Of a stretch of DNA of 64,000 nt, positions 36,663 through 45,450 are shown piece after piece. Every line of letters starts with the position of its first letter. Position 1 is the stretch's first letter. Source of the stretch: Aerococcus viridans (GTDB taxonomy: Bacteria; Bacillota; Bacilli; Lactobacillales; Aerococcaceae). Location of the stretch: NCBI RefSeq assembly GCF_002083135.2, contig NZ_NBTM02000001.1, positions 930,001-994,000 of the forward strand, read 5' to 3'. Under the pieces are notes generated by a model, which searched no databases, had not been told where the DNA came from, and worked only from the letters and a program-made list of their open reading frames with translations. The position numbers and the translations under genes are program-made.

Positions 36663-37757
36663 ATGACAGAATCAGTAACAAATTTAAAGGTAGCTATTAT
36701 CGGATGCGGAGGCATCGGGATGCAGAAGCATTTACCAGCCTTAGCTCAAGTTGAAGGGGTAGATTTGGTGGCCTTTTGTGATTTGATCGAGGAAAGAGCA
36801 TTGGCTGGGAAGGCTAAATTTGGTAATAATGATTCGCGTGTCTATACGGACTATCAAACCATGCTTACTGAAGAAACATTGGATGTTGTCCATGTCTGTA
36901 CCCCAAATGCGACGCATGCAGAATTATCCATTGCAGCGCTTGATGCAGGCAACCACGTAATGTGCGAAAAACCCATGGCCAAAACAGCTGAAGAAGGTCG
37001 AGCGATGATCGAAGCGGCTGAACGAAACGGTAAAAAATTAACCATCGGCTACCAAAACCGTTTTAGAAAGGACAGCCAATACCTAAAAGCCATCTGCCAA
37101 GAGGGTCAATTAGGTGAAATATACAACGCTAAATCCCATGCTATTCGTCGTCGTGCGGTACCAACTTGGGGCGTATTCCTAGATGAAGAAGCGCAAGGCG
37201 GAGGTCCTTTAATTGACATCGGTACTCATGCACTTGATCTAACTTTATGGATGATGGACAATTATCAGCCGAAATACGTAGTTGGAAATACTTATAGAAA
37301 ATTAGCTGATACAGAAAATGCTGCGAATGCCTTTGGCTCTTGGGATCCCAAAGAGTTTAACGTTGAAGATTCAGCCTTTGGTTATATCGTCATGGAAAAT
37401 GGTGCGAGCATTTATCTAGAATCATCGTGGGCCTTGAATACCGTTAAGTCAGGTGAGGCGAAAACGACCTTGCACGGGACTAAGGGTGGTGCGGATATGA
37501 ACGATGGGTTAACGATTAATGGTGAAGACCATGGCCTATTATTCGATAAGCAAGTCATTGTTGACCCAGGTGCAGTTGACTTCTTTGAAGGGGATGCTGA
37601 TGACCCCGAAGTGTTGGAAGCAAAGCAGTGGATTCAAGCCATTATTCATGATACAGAGCCGGTTGTAAAACCGCGAGAAGCTTTGATAGTGACTGAAATT
37701 CTAGAAGCCATTTATCAATCAGCGAAAACTGGACAACCCGTTTTTCTAAATCAATAG
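36663..37757 (+). CDS. Gfo/Idh/MocA-family NAD(P)-dependent sugar oxidoreductase
   Basis: This 364-residue enzyme has an N-terminal Rossmann domain ([18 protein letters not shown]), the catalytic lysine in [12 protein letters not shown] and the substrate domain with [15 protein letters not shown], whose Asp and His act in catalysis. Family members oxidise or reduce a hydroxyl of a sugar, cyclitol or glycoside; ThuB and DgpA members oxidise C3 of glycosides. It is the first gene of a four-gene operon, with AGGAGG before ATG 36663. The substrate is unknown; a maltose-related glycoside is suggested by the operator. Confidence 0.87.
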   Translation: MTESVTNLKVAIIGCGGIGMQKHLPALAQVEGVDLVAFCDLIEERALAGKAKFGNNDSRVYTDYQTMLTEETLDVVHVCTPNATHAELSIAALDAGNHVMCEKPMAKTAEEGRAMIEAAERNGKKLTIGYQNRFRKDSQYLKAICQEGQLGEIYNAKSHAIRRRAVPTWGVFLDEEAQGGGPLIDIGTHALDLTLWMMDNYQPKYVVGNTYRKLADTENAANAFGSWDPKEFNVEDSAFGYIVMENGASIYLESSWALNTVKSGEAKTTLHGTKGGADMNDGLTINGEDHGLLFDKQVIVDPGAVDFFEGDADDPEVLEAKQWIQAIIHDTEPVVKPREALIVTEILEAIYQSAKTGQPVFLNQ

Positions 37758-37767
37758 GAGGATTCTG

Positions 37768-38481
37768 ATGATTCGAGTAACAGTATGGAATGAGTTTCGT
37801 CATGAATTGACGGATGAGGACGTGAAAGCAGTCTATCCAGAGGGGATTCATGAAGCCTTAGCCAGTTTCTTAACGGTAGACTTTCAAGTCAATATGGCGA
37901 CTTTGGACCAGCCAGAACACGGCTTGACCGAGGAAGTCTTAAATCAAACGGATGTCCTCCTTTGGTGGGGACATATGGCGCACGGTGAAGTGGCAGATGA
38001 GATTGTTGACCGGGTTCACCAGCGCGTTTTGGATGGCATGGGACTGATTGTCTTGCATTCAGGTCATTTTTCTAAAATTTTCCAGAAATTAATGGGGACG
38101 ACTTGTGACTTAAAATGGCGTGAGGACGGTCTTTCTGCCAAGGTGTGGAATGTGAATCCATCTCACCCAATTACCCAGGGCGTGGGCGAATGGATTGATT
38201 TAGACCAGGAGGAAATGTACGGAGAACACTTTGATGTTCCAGCGCCGGATGAACTGATTTTTATTACCGGTTATCCAAACGGGGAAGTATTCCGTGGAGG
38301 CATGACCTATCGCCGGGGTAACGGGAAGATTTTCTACTTCCAGCCCGGGCATGAAACCTTCCCAACTTATTATCATCCAACTATCCAGCGGGTCATTAAA
38401 AATGCCGTCCACTGGGCAGCGCCCCTAACTGAAAGGCCTACATATGGTCACTTTCCTATTGAAACAAATAGTAAAGTTTAA
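37768..38481 (+). CDS. ThuA-like domain protein (trehalose-utilisation family)
   Basis: This 237-residue protein has the ThuA fold, related to class I glutamine amidotransferases: [11 protein letters not shown], the loop [30 protein letters not shown] and a C-terminal [22 protein letters not shown]. ThuA of Sinorhizobium works with the Gfo/Idh/MocA enzyme ThuB in making 3-keto-disaccharides. It lies 10 bases after the first dehydrogenase and 48 before the isomerase gene. Without a signal peptide it acts in the cytoplasm. The reaction is not established for this family. Confidence 0.85.
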   Translation: MIRVTVWNEFRHELTDEDVKAVYPEGIHEALASFLTVDFQVNMATLDQPEHGLTEEVLNQTDVLLWWGHMAHGEVADEIVDRVHQRVLDGMGLIVLHSGHFSKIFQKLMGTTCDLKWREDGLSAKVWNVNPSHPITQGVGEWIDLDQEEMYGEHFDVPAPDELIFITGYPNGEVFRGGMTYRRGNGKIFYFQPGHETFPTYYHPTIQRVIKNAVHWAAPLTERPTYGHFPIETNSKV

Positions 38482-38529
38482 AAATTGAAATAAAGAAATA
38501 AAGAAATTAGATGAGTATAGGAGGATTTT

Positions 38530-39498
38530 ATGAAATTAGGCGTATTTACCCCGTTATTTAATGACTTATCCTTTGAAGAGATGTTAGATCAAGTAGCAGC
38601 AAAAGGGCTTGAGACGGTAGAAATTGGTACCGGTGCTAGCCCAGGGGATGCACACTTGAAAATCGATACCCTTTTGGCATCTAGTGATGCAAGAAAAGAA
38701 TACCTACAAAAAGTTGCGGACCGCGGACTATCAATTTCAGCCCTATCGGCGCATGGCAACCCCATTTCACCAGATAAAAATCAAGCACGAGCGCACGATG
38801 AATTGCTTAGAAAAACCATCAAACTGGCATCCTTAATGAACGTGCCAGTTGTGAATGGCTTCTCAGGTATCGGGGGCGGAAACGCGACAGATACCCATGT
38901 TAACTGGCCGGTCATTCCTTGGCCAACGGAATATGCAGACGCCTACCACTACCAATGGGACCAAGTCTTAATCCCTTACTGGAAGGACATTAACCAAGAA
39001 GCAGGGGCAGCGGGCGTTAAAATCGGGATTGAAATGCACGGTGGCTTTTTAGCCCATACCCCAGCAACCATGTTACGTTTACGGTCTGAAGCAGGGGACA
39101 ATATCGGTTGTAACTTTGACCCATCGCATATGTGGTGGCAAGGAATTGACCCAGTCGCAGCCATTAAAATTTTAGGTAAAGCTGGCGCAATCAACCACTT
39201 CCATGCCAAAGATACCTACTTAGACCAAGACAATATCAATATGTACGGCCTAACTGATATGCAACCTTATCAAGATGTTGCCAGTCGTGCATGGACCTTT
39301 AGAAGTGTTGGTGAAGGCCATCCGATGTCCGAATGGTCACAAATGTTGGCTCAATTACGGATTTACGGCTACGATTACGTCCTATCAATTGAACACGAAG
39401 ATCCAATTATGTCAGTAGACGAAGGACTAGACCGTGCCATTACCAATCTAAAATCTGTCATGATGCGAGACCAACCCCAAGAAATGTGGTGGGCATAG
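38530..39498 (+). CDS. Sugar phosphate isomerase/epimerase-like TIM barrel (IolE/AP-endonuclease 2 family)
   Basis: This 322-residue protein has the metal-site residues of the family: Glu in IGIEMHGGFL, Asp and His in NFDPSHMWW, His in NHFHAKDTYL and Glu in LSIEHEDP. Members include inosose dehydratase, xylose isomerase-like enzymes, ketosugar epimerases and the catalytic subunit of C-glycoside lyases acting on 3-keto-glycosides. AGGAGG precedes ATG 38530, and the stop abuts the next gene start with no gap. It probably converts the ketosugar made by the flanking dehydrogenases. Confidence 0.85.
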   Translation: MKLGVFTPLFNDLSFEEMLDQVAAKGLETVEIGTGASPGDAHLKIDTLLASSDARKEYLQKVADRGLSISALSAHGNPISPDKNQARAHDELLRKTIKLASLMNVPVVNGFSGIGGGNATDTHVNWPVIPWPTEYADAYHYQWDQVLIPYWKDINQEAGAAGVKIGIEMHGGFLAHTPATMLRLRSEAGDNIGCNFDPSHMWWQGIDPVAAIKILGKAGAINHFHAKDTYLDQDNINMYGLTDMQPYQDVASRAWTFRSVGEGHPMSEWSQMLAQLRIYGYDYVLSIEHEDPIMSVDEGLDRAITNLKSVMMRDQPQEMWWA

Positions 39499-40539
39499 AT
39501 GACAAAACAAGTGAATAATAAATTAAATATCGCAACAATCGGCTACGGTGGCATGGGGACCTACCATGTCCACGGCCTGATTGCAGCCGAAGCCGACTAC
39601 CTACAAGTCGTGGGCATTTATGACATTGACCAAGAACGAAAAGACGTGGCGGAAGAAACGGGTACTTATGTTTACCCAGCCTTTGAAGCTATTCTAGATG
39701 ATCAAGAGGTAGATGCTGTTCTTATTGCTACACCTAATGACAGTCATAAGGATTTTGCTATTCGCTCAATGCGGGCAGGGAAACATGTAATTTGTGAAAA
39801 ACCAGTGGCCATGAATACGCAAGAATTCGACGAAATGATAGCCGTATCTGAAGAAACAGGACGCGTACTCATGGTTCACCAAAACCGTCGCTGGGATCCA
39901 GACTTCTTACAAGTTAAAGACATATTCACAAAACGCCAAGCCGTTGGAGACGTCTTCCAAATCGAATCACGCGTCCACGGCGCTAACGGCATTCCAGGCG
40001 ACTGGCGCCATCTAAAAGCCCACGGTGGCGGTATGGTCCTAGACTGGGGAATCCATTTATTTGATCAACTATTATGGCTAGTAGATTCACCAATCAAGTC
40101 CGTTCACTCAGACTTATCTTATATCCTCGGCGACGAAGTAGACGACGGATTTATGGCTTATATCACCTTTGAAAACGGCATCCGCGCCCATGTTGAAGTA
40201 GGGACAACTAACTTTATTAGCCTGCCTCGCTGGTATATCAAAGGTAATCAAGGAACAGCCATCATTGAAGACTGGGAAATGAACGGCCACATCGTGAGAG
40301 CAACCGGTAATGATGTGGAAAATAAACCCTCACCGATTAGAGCAGGCGTCGGTTTGACCAAAACAATGGCACCACCAGTTGATGGCGCCACTGAGACCTT
40401 ACCATTACCAGAAAGCAAGCCAGCAAACGCTTCCTTCTACCGCAACTTCTATGATGTTGTCACAGCAGGTGCAGAACCCATCGTCAAAAACGAAGAAGTT
40501 CGTCAAGTCATGCAATTAATTGATAGTATTTTGAAATAA
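39499..40539 (+). CDS. Second Gfo/Idh/MocA-family oxidoreductase
   Basis: This 346-residue enzyme has ATIGYGGMGTYHVHGL, the catalytic lysine in CEKPVAMNTQEFDEM, VHQNRRWDPDFLQ and DWGIHLFDQLLWL. It is clearly diverged from the dehydrogenase at 36663, so the pair probably catalyses two different steps, for example oxidation of a glycoside and re-reduction of the freed ketosugar. It starts directly at the isomerase stop codon, so it is translationally coupled. Confidence 0.87.
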   Translation: MTKQVNNKLNIATIGYGGMGTYHVHGLIAAEADYLQVVGIYDIDQERKDVAEETGTYVYPAFEAILDDQEVDAVLIATPNDSHKDFAIRSMRAGKHVICEKPVAMNTQEFDEMIAVSEETGRVLMVHQNRRWDPDFLQVKDIFTKRQAVGDVFQIESRVHGANGIPGDWRHLKAHGGGMVLDWGIHLFDQLLWLVDSPIKSVHSDLSYILGDEVDDGFMAYITFENGIRAHVEVGTTNFISLPRWYIKGNQGTAIIEDWEMNGHIVRATGNDVENKPSPIRAGVGLTKTMAPPVDGATETLPLPESKPANASFYRNFYDVVTAGAEPIVKNEEVRQVMQLIDSILK

Positions 40540-40653
40540 GTACATGACTAATTAAATTAATTTATAGGCCGTAGGTTTATGCTTTTCCTAGCATTGCCTA
40601 AAATTAGGATGTGCTTCCTGTCTGCCCTGAAGAACTCGACTAGCAGAGGGATC

Positions 40654-40683
40654 GCCCTCGGGAACTTTTCCCGAGGGCTTTTC
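40654..40683 (+). terminator. Strong terminator of the Gfo/Idh-ThuA operon
   Basis: GCCCTCGGGAA (40654-40664) pairs with TTCCCGAGGGC (40668-40678) across three bases, followed by TTTTC. It lies about 115 bases after the operon. Confidence 0.8.
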
Positions 40684-40794
40684 TGACTCTTCAATCTGTA
40701 AGGGCTGAAGCCCAACAGATTGACGTTGTCAGAAATCCATACTCACTGCGAAGACATGCTAGGAAAGCGCCAGCCTCAGGCATTAGTAGTGAGT
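40680..40794. other. Unexplained highly structured intergenic segment
   Basis: Nested stems TTTCTGAC/GTCAGAAA (40680-40687, 40728-40735), CAATCTGT/ACAGATTG (40692-40699, 40715-40722) and GGGCT/AGCCC form one long hairpin. ACTCACT/AGTGAGT (40741-40747, 40788-40794) forms another. GCTTTTCCTAGCA (40581-40593) can pair with TGCTAGGAAAGC (40757-40768) around the whole. No coding frame is evident. The rest of 40795-41005 is AT-rich and probably holds the promoter of the lipoprotein gene. Confidence 0.55.
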
Positions 40795-41005
40795 GCTGAA
40801 AGAGTGACATATGATGACTGACATTTGTTCAGCTAAAAGCATATTCATACCAATAATGCCTTGATTTAACGATAGATTTTCCCTATACAAAGTTATAAAT
40901 TATTTGAGATATAGATAAGTCTGGAAATAAAGTACACAAAAGTAAACTTTTATAGTATATTTATGACATAAATATACAAAAGATATTTTGGGAGGTTTGG
41001 ATATA

Positions 41006-41703
41006 GTGAAGAAAGGGATTATTTTGGGAATTTCAATGCTACTTTTAGCAGCTTGTAGCAATGGTCAAGGGAATGAGGCTGCAGCGAGTGGGGTAGAAAG
41101 TACAGAAACTGCGGCATCTGTAGAAACATCTTCAAGTGATGAATCGGCAGCAGCTGAGTCTAGCCAAGCAGCAGAAATGAGCGCACAAATTGCAGAGGTG
41201 TCAGCACAAATTGAGTAATCACTGAAGTGAACGCACAATTACAAGCGGAAATTGATAGTAGCGACCAATCAACTATTGAAGGTTCTGTTGATGCCACAGC
41301 AAAACATATCAGGGATCAAGCAGCTGCTTTTATTGAACTGACTGTGCCAAAAAATACAGAGTTATATGGCGAAGATATTCCGCAATTACGTATTGACCTT
41401 GAACCCTATGTTTCGGATAAATTATTGGATTTACTGGCTCCAGCTGAAGCTGGTGTTATTCCACCAAAAAGTGAATATTGGCAAAAAGTAGAACTTTTAG
41501 AGTATCAAGTTTTGGTAGACCCACAGGATATGGCCGGGGAATCAATACACGTTTTAGTAAATGCAGTTACGCATAAAAATGATTATGGGAATGAGTTTAC
41601 AAGCCAAGGTAACTATAGTTTAGAAATGGTTCAAGAAAACGATACATGGCTAGTGGATAGATATACTTATTCAGCTAGTGAATATTTTGGCACCTATGAA
41701 TAG
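41006..41703 (+). pseudogene. Frameshifted lipoprotein gene (paralogue of the next gene)
   Basis: The first part, from GTG 41006 behind GGGAGG, encodes a signal peptide with the lipobox LLAAC followed by a Ser/Glu/Ala-rich linker (SAQIAEVSAQIE), and stops at 41218. The sequence then continues in another frame as VITEVNAQLQAEIDSS and a C-terminal domain ending at 41703. Adding one base just before the TAA would restore a single protein of about 232 residues. So it is either a recent one-base deletion or a sequencing error. The C-terminal domain resembles that of the following gene (VPKNTELYG, PYVSDKLLDLLAP, VELLEYQVLVDP). I do not recognise the family. Confidence 0.75.
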
Positions 41704-41724
41704 AGTTGACGGGAGGCGATTTAA

Positions 41725-42390
41725 TTGAAAAAAAGAATTGTATTGGTAGCTGGCCTTATAGCCTTGTTTAACAGTTTTACGGTGCACGCACAGGAAAATA
41801 CTTCATCCTTTGATAGAAGCCAAGCTGAACAAGCGTTAAGTGATTTAAATGTTCAGTTAAAAGAATTGCAATCGGAAAACGAAGAATTACAAAACCAATT
41901 ATCGGAAATTGAAGAAATAAAGGCGAGCGGTGCAGCAAATGATGACCTATACCAAATCCTGTCAGATAAGGTCGTTCAATTCATTGAAGTGTATGTACCT
42001 GAGGATACTTCAGTTGAAATTGAAAATAAACACGATGTACATAGAGCATCTCTGGCGCCATTTGTAACGACTGATTTATTAAATGAAATTGCACCAACAG
42101 ATGCTGAAGTGGCAGCTGAATTAAGCCAAGCGCCTGAGGGTATTCGTCAACAATACGAGATGTATTATGCAAAAGTGACGATAGAAGACTATTCACTTTG
42201 GGTGGACCCAGCCACGGTTGGTACAGATGAAGTGCTTGTAGCAGTTGATATCGTTCAGAACGTCACCAAGGAGCACTTTTTGGATGATACACTCATTACC
42301 AGATTAATGTTAACAATGGTTGAAGGTGATGGTGAATGGTTGATTAGCGATATCACTGAAATCGATTTAACAAATATGACGGTAGAGTAA
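41725..42390 (+). CDS. Secreted protein with coiled coil, unknown function
   Basis: This 221-residue protein has a signal peptide with a likely cleavage after VHA at residue 22. A coiled coil follows (about 33-68, QALSDLNVQLKELQSENEEL), then a mixed alpha/beta C-terminal domain. There is no lipobox, so it is probably released or wall-associated. It starts at TTG 41725 with GGGAGG upstream, 21 bases after the frameshifted lipoprotein, with which it shares the domain layout and parts of the C-terminal sequence (FIEVYVPEDT, LWVDPATVG). The pair looks like a tandem duplication. The function is unknown. Confidence 0.75.
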   Translation: MKKRIVLVAGLIALFNSFTVHAQENTSSFDRSQAEQALSDLNVQLKELQSENEELQNQLSEIEEIKASGAANDDLYQILSDKVVQFIEVYVPEDTSVEIENKHDVHRASLAPFVTTDLLNEIAPTDAEVAAELSQAPEGIRQQYEMYYAKVTIEDYSLWVDPATVGTDEVLVAVDIVQNVTKEHFLDDTLITRLMLTMVEGDGEWLISDITEIDLTNMTVE

Positions 42391-42460
42391 GGTATTTTTA
42401 GACTTGTCATTTGAAAAAAAGACTCAAAGATTAGTGTTTTAAATAAGGGTAATTCGAAAG

Positions 42461-42491
42461 AAGTCATGATTCGTTTTCATGGCTTTTTTTT
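42461..42491 (+). terminator. Intrinsic terminator
   Basis: AAGTCATGA pairs with TCATGGCTT (42477-42485), followed by eight T. It ends the secreted-protein transcript. Confidence 0.8.
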
Positions 42492-42603
42492 GCGTTATAG
42501 CTTTAATAAAGACATCCATAATTAGGAAACTTAGCAATACATTCTTAAAATCTAATAATTTTGGAAGTTCAAAAAATACGAAGTATTAAGTCACTAACCA
42601 TAA

Positions 42604-42632
42604 TAAAAAGACTGCAAGTAATCACAGTCTTT
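42604..42632 (-). terminator. Terminator of malR
   Basis: Read on the minus strand AAAGACTG pairs with CAGTCTTT and is followed by T-rich sequence, 12 bases after the malR stop. The interval 42492-42603 holds nothing I can identify. Confidence 0.75.
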
Positions 42633-42644
42633 AACGTTGTTTGA

Positions 42645-43640
42645 TTAAGTTGTATGTAAGTCAGCGTCGACATATTCATGAATGAATCGTGTGCTAGCTT
42701 GGTCAGGTTCTAAGGCTTCAAACAAAATGTCCACGGCCCTTGAGCCGATAATTTGGGAATTCAGGTTGACGTAAGAAGTCTTATTCATCGGCTGGGTATT
42801 GCCTTGGCGGTAGGCTGAAAAAGTAATCGTATGGACATCTTGAATATCCTGTGTATCTAGATAATTCCGAATCCCTTCAGCAACCAACTCATCGGAAATA
42901 ACTAATCCGTCAATTTGGCTAAAATCAATTTTATGCTGAGCTAATTCATAACCATCACTTGGTAAGAAGTTGATATCGTTATAAATCAAGCCAGGGTCAT
43001 AAATAATACCCGCACTTTCCAAGGCCCGTTTGTAGCCTTTGTGTCGGTCGGCGATAAAGAACTGGTTCATATCCCCACCGATATAGGCAATCCGGTCACA
43101 CCCTTGTTGGATCAGAGAGTTAGTAGCCTGGTAACCAATCAATTCATTGTCATTATCCACGAAATGAACTTTAGTGTTGTCGGGTGACCCGATAACGACG
43201 GCTGGACAGTTGACCTCTTGAGCGAACCGCAATAAGGGGTCATTTTTTGAGGCATATAGAAAGATTAGTCCTTCAACTTGCTTACCATTAACGATTTTTT
43301 CTATATGTTTCCTGCGTTGATTCTCATCTAGACCAACTGAAAGCAGGATAGAATAATCATGTTTGGCCATCTCAAAATTAATTCCACGTAAGACGGTGGG
43401 GAAGAAGGGGTTTTGATAAAAGGCATCAGTTGCTAGGGGTAGAACAAGGCCGAATGTTTTAGAGTGAGCACTTGCAAGCCCTTGCGCATAAATGTTTGGA
43501 AAATAATTCATTTCCTTCATCACAGTGCGCACTTTATTTTTGGTTTTATCGCTTATTGAAGGGTTGTCAGCGATCACCCGTGAAACGGTGGAAGGCGCTA
43601 CACCCGCTCTTTTAGCAACATCTCGAATTGTAATTGCCAT
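42645..43640 (-). CDS. malR: LacI-family maltodextrin regulator MalR
   Basis: This 331-residue repressor has the LacI helix-turn-helix at the N-terminus (ITIRDVAKRAGVAPSTVSRVI) and a periplasmic-binding-protein-like effector domain (FGLVLPLATDAFYQNPFF, GLIFLYASKNDPLL, RIAYIGGDMNQFF). It is divergent from malQ-malP and close to the mal operons, as in streptococci. It probably binds the CGGTTGCA-type operators before malT, malE, malQ and the Gfo/Idh operon, released by maltose or maltotriose. Target assignment is inference from shared motifs. Confidence 0.88.
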   Translation of the reverse strand: MAITIRDVAKRAGVAPSTVSRVIADNPSISDKTKNKVRTVMKEMNYFPNIYAQGLASAHSKTFGLVLPLATDAFYQNPFFPTVLRGINFEMAKHDYSILLSVGLDENQRRKHIEKIVNGKQVEGLIFLYASKNDPLLRFAQEVNCPAVVIGSPDNTKVHFVDNDNELIGYQATNSLIQQGCDRIAYIGGDMNQFFIADRHKGYKRALESAGIIYDPGLIYNDINFLPSDGYELAQHKIDFSQIDGLVISDELVAEGIRNYLDTQDIQDVHTITFSAYRQGNTQPMNKTSYVNLNSQIIGSRAVDILFEALEPDQASTRFIHEYVDADLHTT

Positions 43641-43669
43641 AAGTGTTATCCTCTCTGCTTGATATCTTC

Positions 43670-43698
43670 ATTATAAAGTAAATTGACAACGCTTTCAA
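43670..43698 (-). promoter_or_regulatory. malR promoter with cre box
   Basis: On the minus strand TTGAAA (plus 43693-43698) and TATAAT (plus 43670-43675) are 17 bases apart. The cre TGACAACGCTTTCA (43684-43697) overlaps the -35. Confidence 0.7.
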
Positions 43699-43717
43699 AT
43701 TTATTTAAAAAAGTTTA

Positions 43718-43755
43718 CGAAATCGGTTGCATTGTGTAAGCGCTTTATGTAAAAT
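43718..43755 (+). promoter_or_regulatory. malQ promoter with MalR-type and cre operators
   Basis: TTGCAT (43727-43732) and TAAAAT (43750-43755) are 17 bases apart. CGAAATCGGTTGCAT (43718-43732) covers the -35, and the cre-like TGTAAGCGCTTTAT (43735-43748) lies in the spacer. This is the same architecture as malT. Confidence 0.75.
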
Positions 43756-43812
43756 ATAAGTGAATTAAGCGAACAAGCTATTAAAAATCAACAGCAAACA
43801 GGAGGTTCAAGC

Positions 43813-45387
43813 ATGGAAAGAGCAAGTGGTGTCGTTTTACACATATCTTCCCTACCCAATCAATTTGGTATCGGCTCATTTGGCGCATCAGCCTATGAAT
43901 TTGTCGACTTTCTAGTCAAAACAAAGCAACAATACTGGCAAATTCTACCCCTGACCACAACGTCGTACGGGGACTCACCTTATCAATCATTCTCAGCATT
44001 TGCTGGTAACACCCATTTTATTGATTTCGACCTATTAGCGAAACAGGGTTACCTAGACAAAACGGATTATCAAGGGGTTAATTTTGGTAATAACCCGAAG
44101 AAGGTAGCTTATAATATTCTTTTTAAAAATAGAAGACCTATACTTGAAAAGGCTGTAGCTAACTTTGTGTCAACGAATGCTTACAGTAAACCGGATTTTA
44201 TTCAATTTTATGAAGAAAATAGCTTTTGGTTAATACCTTTTGCCCAATATATGACTGTTAAAGAAGAAAATGGACAAAAACCTTGGTACGATTGGCCAGC
44301 AAATCTACGTAACTATGATGAAGCTGTCATTAATCGATTTTGTGAAGCACATGCTGATCGGTATGATTATCATCTAGTCACTCAATTTTGGTTTAATCAA
44401 CAGTATAAGGACCTAAAAAACTATGCAAATGAGCACTATATTGAAATTATCGGTGATATTCCAATTTACGTTGCCCGAGATTCAGTTGAGATGTGGACCC
44501 AACCAGAATTGTTCCTAACAGATGAGAAGAAGAATCCTTCCTTGGTTGCTGGTGTACCACCTGATTTCTATTCAATTACTGGCCAGTACTGGGGTAACCC
44601 TATCTATGACTGGGATTATATGGCAGAAACTGATTATGCTTGGTGGATTTTGCGGATGAAAGAAAGCTTCAAGTTGTACGATGTGGTACGAATTGACCAC
44701 TTCCGCGGCTTTGAAAGCTACTGGGCAGTGCCATTTGGATCACCTACTGCTGCTTTAGGATCTTGGAAAAAAGGGCCAGGTAATAAGATTTTCGACCAAT
44801 TCAAGAAAGAATTAGGCGATATCAAAGTGATTGCAGAAGATTTAGGGTTTATGACGCAAGCTGTGCATGATATGCGCGATCATACAGAGTATCCTGGTAT
44901 GAAAGTTTTGCAAAATGGATTTTACGGTCAAGATTCAGAAGACTTACCACACCACTACCCTGTTAACTCAGTTGCCTATGCATCAACACATGATTCTATG
45001 CAAGCGTATGATTGGTATATGAATCAGGCTACACAAGCAGAAAGAGACCAGGCTGACCAATATCTTAATCGACGGGTGGGCGAACATCCTTCAGATGCAT
45101 TTGTCAGAGGGATTGCAGCATCGCCTTCAAGATTAGCCATCTACATGATGAATGATTTATTACGATTAGGACCAGAAGGGCGTATTAATATCCCATCTAC
45201 TATTGGTGATAACTGGGATTGGCGTATGAGTAAAGACGACTTTACAGTGGACCTTGAAGAACGCTTGCTTTCAGTCACTGAAACATACTTTAGAGTAAAT
45301 CAAGCTTTCATTAGTCAAGATGATAGAAATCATGGTATAAATAGCATAGCAGCGGAAGCGGCCTTTTTACCTGAAGACAATGATTAG
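43813..45387 (+). CDS. malQ: 4-alpha-glucanotransferase (amylomaltase)
   Basis: This 524-residue GH77 enzyme transfers glucan units between maltodextrins and releases glucose, making longer chains for MalP. Motifs are ASGVVLHISSLPNQFGIGSFG at the N-terminus, QYWQILPLTTTSYGDSPYQSFS, the nucleophile aspartate in VVRIDHFRGFESYWAVP, the acid glutamate in VIAEDLGFMT and the third acid in ASTHDSMQAYDW. AGGAGG precedes ATG 43813. malP follows after 63 bases. Confidence 0.95.
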   Translation: MERASGVVLHISSLPNQFGIGSFGASAYEFVDFLVKTKQQYWQILPLTTTSYGDSPYQSFSAFAGNTHFIDFDLLAKQGYLDKTDYQGVNFGNNPKKVAYNILFKNRRPILEKAVANFVSTNAYSKPDFIQFYEENSFWLIPFAQYMTVKEENGQKPWYDWPANLRNYDEAVINRFCEAHADRYDYHLVTQFWFNQQYKDLKNYANEHYIEIIGDIPIYVARDSVEMWTQPELFLTDEKKNPSLVAGVPPDFYSITGQYWGNPIYDWDYMAETDYAWWILRMKESFKLYDVVRIDHFRGFESYWAVPFGSPTAALGSWKKGPGNKIFDQFKKELGDIKVIAEDLGFMTQAVHDMRDHTEYPGMKVLQNGFYGQDSEDLPHHYPVNSVAYASTHDSMQAYDWYMNQATQAERDQADQYLNRRVGEHPSDAFVRGIAASPSRLAIYMMNDLLRLGPEGRINIPSTIGDNWDWRMSKDDFTVDLEERLLSVTETYFRVNQAFISQDDRNHGINSIAAEAAFLPEDND

Positions 45388-45450
45388 TTGAATGTAATAA
45401 TTGGAAAATTTTGAACTTACTGATACACAGTTAAAGATAAGGAGACAATC

